From Sulfurovum sp. (GTDB taxonomy: Bacteria; Campylobacterota; Campylobacteria; Campylobacterales; Sulfurovaceae), in contig WFYB01000017.1 in NCBI GenBank assembly GCA_015490315.1, forward strand, positions 1-9,577: a DNA stretch of 9,577 nucleotides, read 5' to 3'. The notes below the pieces were generated by a model, which was not told the origin of the DNA, made no database searches, and saw nothing but the letters and a program-made list of their open reading frames with translations. How positions within the stretch are numbered: position 1 is the first letter of the stretch; the number at the start of each line of letters is the position of its first letter. Shown one piece after another: positions 5,350-9,577 of the stretch. The translations under genes were made by a program, and so were the position numbers.

Positions 5350-6198
5350 TTATTTGATAAGTTTTTTATATCCATCGCGCATTTTGTCCCATTCACCGTC
5401 AATATAAATTGTAGGGGTACCGGATACCATCAACTTGGCTGCTGCATCTTCATCTGCTTTAATTGCTGCTTTGGTCGCATTGTCATCGACTTTGGTCGCA
5501 GAGACGCTGTAACCGGTATGCTCTTTGACCTTTGAGAGGACTTTGGTCATATCTGTTGTTCGCGGATCAATCTTGAGCGAGTACATCTTCTCTACCACAT
5601 CTTTTTTGCCCTCTTGCTGTGCGAGATGCATCACACGTGTCAGGATACCCGAAACAGGATGAATACGCAGCAGCGGCAGATGGTAATAGTAAAGTGCGAT
5701 CTTATCTGGATGTTCTTTGGCAGCCTTCATGATACCCGGTACCACCTCTTGACAGAAGGGACACATCGGGTCAGAAAAGACAAGGATTTTGTGTGCCGCA
5801 TCTTTGTTCCCAAAGAGCAGATGTGCGTCATCATACATAGATGCAGGGACGGTCGGTTTGATATCTTCGCGGTAGTCATGTCCATTCTTGAGGTTGACCA
5901 GATGTCCTGTAGCCAAACCATCCTTGACAAAGATCGTCTCAGGTACCTTGATATCTTTCCCCTGATACTCCAGATCCATATTTGTCAGCAGGACATTCCA
6001 GCCCGGAAGCGCTTTATGTGTCTTGGTCTCGATCACCTTGATCCCTTTGACCTTTACCTGTGGGTTTTTGACTATATTTCTTTTGATATATTTCAAAAGT
6101 TCTTTGTTGGTCGGTGTGCTGTTTGGTGTGTCTGCGTTGGCACTAAGCGCGATCGTTGCGATCAGTGTGCTCGTCAATAACTTCGACATCAATGACAT
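5350..6198 (-). CDS. Secreted thioredoxin-fold disulfide oxidoreductase (DsbA/DsbC-like)
   Basis: A periplasmic thiol-disulfide oxidoreductase. The second of two adjacent ATGs (6198) is chosen because AAGGAG lies six bases before it and only three before 6201; that gives 282 residues. A signal peptide is clear: a lysine, a hydrophobic stretch (about 7-18) and ALSANA with cleavage probably after A22. Residues 30-120 form an N-terminal region that might act like the DsbC dimerisation domain. The thioredoxin-like domain has CPFC (146-149) in VFSDPMCPFCQEV and a cis-proline TP (261-262) before TIYIDGEW. CPFC differs from DsbA CPHC and DsbC CGYC, so oxidase versus isomerase/reductase cannot be decided. 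Its start lies inside the fxsA gene. A role in cytochrome maturation, given the heme neighbours, is only a guess. Confidence 0.85.
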   Translation of the reverse strand: MSLMSKLLTSTLIATIALSANADTPNSTPTNKELLKYIKRNIVKNPQVKVKGIKVIETKTHKALPGWNVLLTNMDLEYQGKDIKVPETIFVKDGLATGHLVNLKNGHDYREDIKPTVPASMYDDAHLLFGNKDAAHKILVFSDPMCPFCQEVVPGIMKAAKEHPDKIALYYYHLPLLRIHPVSGILTRVMHLAQQEGKKDVVEKMYSLKIDPRTTDMTKVLSKVKEHTGYSVSATKVDDNATKAAIKADEDAAAKLMVSGTPTIYIDGEWDKMRDGYKKLIK

Positions 6199-6565
6199 CA
6201 TCTTCTCCTTGTTGTTGAAATGGATTTTTTTGTTCGGGTTTCATTTTAGCAGTAAATTGTAAATAAATCGCGTAAAGCAGTGCGGCAAGTCCCAGAAAAT
6301 CACTCAAGACACCGGGGATGATCAACAAAATCGCCCCCAGCATATAGGCAGTCGCCGCATTCTCAAAGCTTTTCATACTCAGCTTGCCCTGCGCCATCGC
6401 ATTGAAGTTGCCTATCATTGCCAGAGGGGAACTCTGCAGCAGACGTACGCCTATGACCATCGTCACTATGATCCAAAGTGCTGACCAGAAAAAACCGATA
6501 GACTCACCGACCTTGAGCGAGAGATAGAGCTCCAGCAGCAAGAAAGGCACCAGAAGGAAGATCAT
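6143..6565 (-). CDS. fxsA: FxsA-family membrane protein
   Basis: A 140-residue inner-membrane protein. Hydrophobic segments lie at about 1-18, 24-43 and 73-103. The third carries the family signature GAILLIIPGVLSDFLGL (77-93). The tail is cytosolic-looking and acidic (GEDDVIDVEVIDE, 120-132), as usual in the family. Escherichia coli FxsA (YjeG) suppresses F-exclusion of phage T7 when overproduced; the normal job of the family is not known. The start overlaps the proS stop by four bases (ATGA). Its last 18 or so codons overlap the signal-peptide codons of the next gene in another frame. Campylobacter has, as I recall, a similar small membrane gene between proS and hemC, so this position is conserved. 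Confidence 0.88.
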   Translation of the reverse strand: MIFLLVPFLLLELYLSLKVGESIGFFWSALWIIVTMVIGVRLLQSSPLAMIGNFNAMAQGKLSMKSFENAATAYMLGAILLIIPGVLSDFLGLAALLYAIYLQFTAKMKPEQKNPFQQQGEDDVIDVEVIDEHTDRNDRA

Positions 6566-8271
6566 CCTCTAACCTTTGCCACGATCTTATCCTTGATCTC
6601 ATCCAATGAGACCTCCTCTTTGGCAAGCCCCTTGCGCTCTATGATCTCAACACTGCCTTCACTTAGTTTTTTACCAAAGACAACACCATACGGAATGCCA
6701 AGCAGCTCAAAATCTTTGATCTTCGCGCCAAATCTGTCTTTGCGGTCATCAAGCAGGACATCCACCCCTTCGGCACTTAGTTCTTCATAGAGCTTTTGGG
6801 CAGAGCGCATCTGTGCTTCATCTTTCACATTGGAGACAAGGATATAGAGATCAAACGGTGTTGTCTCTTTCGTCCAGATGCACCCTTTGTCATCGTGATA
6901 CTGCTCGATGATGGCTGCCAGCAGACGGCTGACACCGATACCGTAGGTTCCCATCACCATCGGCTGCGATTTGCCGTTCTCATCGAGGAATGTGGCACCA
7001 AGCGGTTCACTATAACGCGTGCCAAGCTGAAAGATATGCCCCACTTCGATCCCCTTGGTGTATCGAAGTTCGCCGCCGCACTTGGCACAGAGATCTCCCT
7101 CCTGTACCGCAACAATATCATGGTAGTCCAGATTACCCTCTATCGTGTTACCAGTCGTATGGTACTCCTTCTCATTCGCACCGCAGATCATATCGGTCGC
7201 ACCTTCAATGGTTTTATCTACGATCACACGCACGCCTTCAGGCACGTCGATCGGTGACATGAAACCTGCGACGAGCCCTGCGGATGCAAGCTCCTCTTCG
7301 CTTACCTCTACGAGATCATTGGCATCTACAGCGTTGCAGGCTTTGACCTCCTGCAGCGCATCAGAGCCTCTGAGTGCAAACAGTACGATCTCACTTCTGC
7401 CCTCATCATAGAGTGCACGCATCGCAACCGTTTTGACCAGATAGAAAGGGTCGACATCAAAAAAGGCTGCAAGCTCCTCCATCGTCGAAGCATTGGGCGT
7501 ATGCACCTTCTCTTTGCCAAGCTGAGGTGCCGGTGCGTCACAGACTTTTTCTTGACGTACCGCTGCTTCGATGTTGGCACCGTAGTCGCATCCGTCACAC
7601 ACAACGATCGTATCCTCACCGCTGTCGGCAAGCACCATGAACTCTTTGCTGCCCGATCCGCCTATCGCGCCGGAGTCCGCTTCGACCACACGGAACTCAA
7701 GCCCAAGACGTCTAAATATCTTTTTGTAGGTCTCCTCCATCAGGTCAAACTCACGCTTCATATCCGCTTCATCGGCATGGAAGCTGTAGCCGTCTTTCAT
7801 CAGGAACTCACGTCCGCGCATCAACCCGAAACGGGGTCTGATCTCATCGCGGAATTTGAGGTTGATCTGGTAGAGATTGAGCGGCAGTTGCTTATAGCTC
7901 TTGACGCTCTGGCGCACGAGGTTGACCATCATCTCTTCATGGGTGGGACCGAGCACAAACACATTCTCTTTACGGTCTTTAAAACGCAGCAATTCCTTGC
8001 CGTACTTCTCATAGCGTCCGCTCTCTTCCCAGAGTGATGCCGGTGTCACAAATGCAAGACTCACCTCCTGACAGCCGACACGATCAAGCTCCTCTTTGAC
8101 TACCTGCTTGACCTTGTCAAGTACCCGTTTGCCAAGCGGCAGAAAGTTGTAAAGTCCGCTGCCTCCGACGGACTGTATGAAGCCGCCTCTGATCAGATAG
8201 ATATGACTCGCCAGTGTTGCATCGTTGGGAGTCTCTTTGCTCGTAGGTATCAAAAGTTTTGAAAATCTCAC
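6562..8271 (-). CDS. proS: Prolyl-tRNA synthetase, bacterial type with editing insertion
   Basis: Charges tRNA-Pro with proline in the cytosol (class II aminoacyl-tRNA synthetase). The 569 residues match the usual bacterial length. Catalytic parts: GPTHEE (108-113), motif 2 FRDEIRPRFGLMRGREF (140-156) and motif 3 GTYGIGVSRLLAA (441-453). Between motifs 2 and 3 lies the INS editing domain that removes mischarged alanine (about 220-400), including K280, the counterpart of E. coli K279, and H371 near GANEKEYHTTGN. Two cysteine pairs, CDGC (225-228) and CAKC (395-398), flank it. The C-terminal anticodon-binding domain begins near 473. The start is GTG at 8271, overlapping the hemA stop by four bases (GTGA), with AAAGGA eight bases before it, so translation is probably coupled to hemA. 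Confidence 0.97.
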   Translation of the reverse strand: MRFSKLLIPTSKETPNDATLASHIYLIRGGFIQSVGGSGLYNFLPLGKRVLDKVKQVVKEELDRVGCQEVSLAFVTPASLWEESGRYEKYGKELLRFKDRKENVFVLGPTHEEMMVNLVRQSVKSYKQLPLNLYQINLKFRDEIRPRFGLMRGREFLMKDGYSFHADEADMKREFDLMEETYKKIFRRLGLEFRVVEADSGAIGGSGSKEFMVLADSGEDTIVVCDGCDYGANIEAAVRQEKVCDAPAPQLGKEKVHTPNASTMEELAAFFDVDPFYLVKTVAMRALYDEGRSEIVLFALRGSDALQEVKACNAVDANDLVEVSEEELASAGLVAGFMSPIDVPEGVRVIVDKTIEGATDMICGANEKEYHTTGNTIEGNLDYHDIVAVQEGDLCAKCGGELRYTKGIEVGHIFQLGTRYSEPLGATFLDENGKSQPMVMGTYGIGVSRLLAAIIEQYHDDKGCIWTKETTPFDLYILVSNVKDEAQMRSAQKLYEELSAEGVDVLLDDRKDRFGAKIKDFELLGIPYGVVFGKKLSEGSVEIIERKGLAKEEVSLDEIKDKIVAKVRG

Positions 8272-9575
8272 GCGTTGTATCCTTTGGTATGGTGGTCTAA
8301 TTTGTACTGCTTGAAATCGATATGCTCTGTATCGATATTGAACATCCTCTTGACGGCTTCGATACAGTTGGCATTTTTCTTTTCTGTCGATGATTTGCGA
8401 AGGTTTTGTGTCGGATCATGCAAAAATCGGTTAAACATCTGCGTTGCCATCTTGCGCATATTCTCCTCATACTCTCCGGGGACAAACCCTTTTTTGACGG
8501 CACGTCTGATCTCTGCGTCGATCGCTTCATTGACATGCTGACGCATCTGCTTGATCACAGGCTCAATAGAGAGTGCCCTAAGCCATGCATAGAACTCCTC
8601 AGTATAGCGTTCTACGATCTCTGCCGCCTGCAATGCCTGCTCTTCCCGCAAGGCGTGATTCTCTTTGGAGATCGATCTCAGGTCATCGATACGGAATATC
8701 TGGAGCTTGGGCAGATCCATATCTGCAATATCTCTGGGGATCGCCATATCAAACCAGAGGCGAGGGAGCGTTTCATTTTCTATCAGTGCTTCAGTGATGA
8801 TAGGCTCAGGAGACGAAGTAGCTGAAAAAAGGAGTCTGTATCGGTTGATATATTTTGGCAGCTTCTCCATTGTGGCCGCTTTGACATTCTCACCCAGTGT
8901 TGCAGCCACCTGCTCTACCTTCTGTTGGTCACGTCCGATCAGGATCACATCACATCCAATACGCAGCAGGTGTTTTGCAGCCAGGACACCCATCTCACCG
9001 GCACCTACGACCACCCCTGTCATACCCTGTATGTTGTCACCCAAAATCTTGTGTGCCTGTGCGACAGCGACCGATGCGATAGAGATAGGGTTTTGGGAGA
9101 TGTTGGTTGTGTTTCGTACCTCTGCGGCACACTTGACGGCATAGGAGATCAGACGATTTAGCCTGCGTCCGGCAGTACCGTTGTCGTGCGAAAGTCTGAA
9201 CGCCTCCTTGACCTGCCCTGTGATCTGAGACTCCCCTACTACCAGCGAATCGAGCGAAGAGACGACCGAGAAGAGATGGTGTACCGCCTCCTCATCATCA
9301 TAACGCTTCGCTGTACTTTTGAGAGCATAGAAATTCATACCGCTCTTTTGCGCCATGAGCCCCAGTACCGCATGAAAAGAGGAGAAGTTGTCACGTGTTG
9401 CCAGGACGACCTCTACACGGTTGCATGTAGAGATGATAAACGCTTCATGGACAAACTCAAAGGCGATGAGCTGATCGAGCATCTGCTTCTTCTCTTCATC
9501 GTTTGCAAATGCCAGCTGTTCACGCATCGCCTGATCACAGTTTTTGTGTGAAAAACTTACGACTTGATAATACAT
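8268..9575 (-). CDS. hemA: Glutamyl-tRNA reductase
   Basis: Reduces glutamyl-tRNA(Glu) with NADPH to glutamate-1-semialdehyde, the first committed step of C5-pathway tetrapyrrole synthesis. The 435 residues show the catalytic C51 in IISTCNRVEVV (47-57), the active-site segment SSLDSLVVGESQITGQ (106-121), the NADPH-binding GVVVGAGEMGVLAA (187-200) and a long helical C-terminal dimerisation region from about 310 on, ending with the conserved EAVKRMFNID stretch. The start is ATG at 9575; the MYYQVVSFSHKN beginning agrees with Campylobacter HemA. The ribosome-binding site and promoter lie beyond the window edge. It leads the group hemA-proS-fxsA-dsb-hemC; coupling two tetrapyrrole enzymes to a tRNA synthetase is a conserved Campylobacterota arrangement rather than a sign of shared function. 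Confidence 0.97.
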   Translation of the reverse strand: MYYQVVSFSHKNCDQAMREQLAFANDEEKKQMLDQLIAFEFVHEAFIISTCNRVEVVLATRDNFSSFHAVLGLMAQKSGMNFYALKSTAKRYDDEEAVHHLFSVVSSLDSLVVGESQITGQVKEAFRLSHDNGTAGRRLNRLISYAVKCAAEVRNTTNISQNPISIASVAVAQAHKILGDNIQGMTGVVVGAGEMGVLAAKHLLRIGCDVILIGRDQQKVEQVAATLGENVKAATMEKLPKYINRYRLLFSATSSPEPIITEALIENETLPRLWFDMAIPRDIADMDLPKLQIFRIDDLRSISKENHALREEQALQAAEIVERYTEEFYAWLRALSIEPVIKQMRQHVNEAIDAEIRRAVKKGFVPGEYEENMRKMATQMFNRFLHDPTQNLRKSSTEKKNANCIEAVKRMFNIDTEHIDFKQYKLDHHTKGYNA

Positions 9576-9577
9576 TA

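Noticed and set aside
5614..6180. 188-codon + strand frame opposite the Dsb-like gene
   Set aside because: Antisense to a gene with a clear leader and CPFC site; Cys/His/Arg-rich composition without a family match.
7501..8037. 178-codon + strand frame opposite proS
   Set aside because: Antisense to conserved proS catalytic motifs; no own ribosome-binding site or domain recognised.
8665..9144. 159-codon + strand frame opposite hemA
   Set aside because: Shadow of hemA; Ser/Ile-rich product without recognisable features.
1..9577. tRNA genes, riboswitches and CRISPR arrays
   Set aside because: Intergenic gaps are short (at most about 155 bases) and none shows a cloverleaf, a regularly spaced repeat or a known riboswitch core.

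Overview
The window looks like a chromosomal stretch from a member of the Campylobacterota (former Epsilonproteobacteria), probably a free-living sulfur-oxidizing lineage of the Sulfurovum or Sulfurimonas kind. The genus is an inference. The main argument is gene order: hemA, proS, a small FxsA-type membrane gene, hemC and ubiD lie in one direction, an order I recall from Campylobacter. The AhpC N-terminus (MLVTK, as in Helicobacter TsaA), the HemA N-terminus and extended -10 promoters of the form TGnTATAAT fit the same group. No RNA gene, insertion sequence or CRISPR array was seen, and no gene-free stretch exceeds 300 bases.

Layout, left to right. (1) Positions 1-548, + strand: the 3' part of a YggS/PLPBP-family gene, cut by the window edge. 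(2) Positions 558-1690, - strand: a peroxide-stress pair, ahpC (2-Cys peroxiredoxin) followed by a PerR-like Fur-family regulator. The gap between them carries a perfect 24-bp palindrome and a cluster of GTTAAC operator-like repeats. (3) Positions 1755-3584, - strand: ubiD, a prFMN-dependent decarboxylase, probably of menaquinone synthesis. (4) Positions 3621-4307: an AT-rich island on the + strand with a DUF4258 gene and an overlapping YgiT-type zinc-finger gene, a likely toxin-antitoxin pair with its own promoter. It separates hemC from ubiD. (5) Positions 4323-9575, - strand: hemA-proS-fxsA-dsb-hemC, read right to left, with 4-nt, 4-nt and about 56-nt overlaps, so very probably one operon.

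How the genes work together. HemA makes glutamate-1-semialdehyde from glutamyl-tRNA and HemC makes hydroxymethylbilane, two steps of tetrapyrrole synthesis. ProS charges tRNA-Pro. The Dsb-like protein is exported and probably handles thiols in the periplasm, which may matter for cytochrome maturation (inference). UbiD serves respiratory quinone synthesis. AhpC removes peroxides and the adjacent regulator probably controls it. The theme is respiratory cofactors plus peroxide defence, interrupted by an acquired toxin-antitoxin-like module.

The most unusual part is the module at 3701-4242 and its junctions. A factor-independent terminator pointing leftward (3621-3640) sits on the far side of the module from hemC and directly touches the ubiD promoter. 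The simplest reading is that the module was inserted between hemC and hemC's original terminator.
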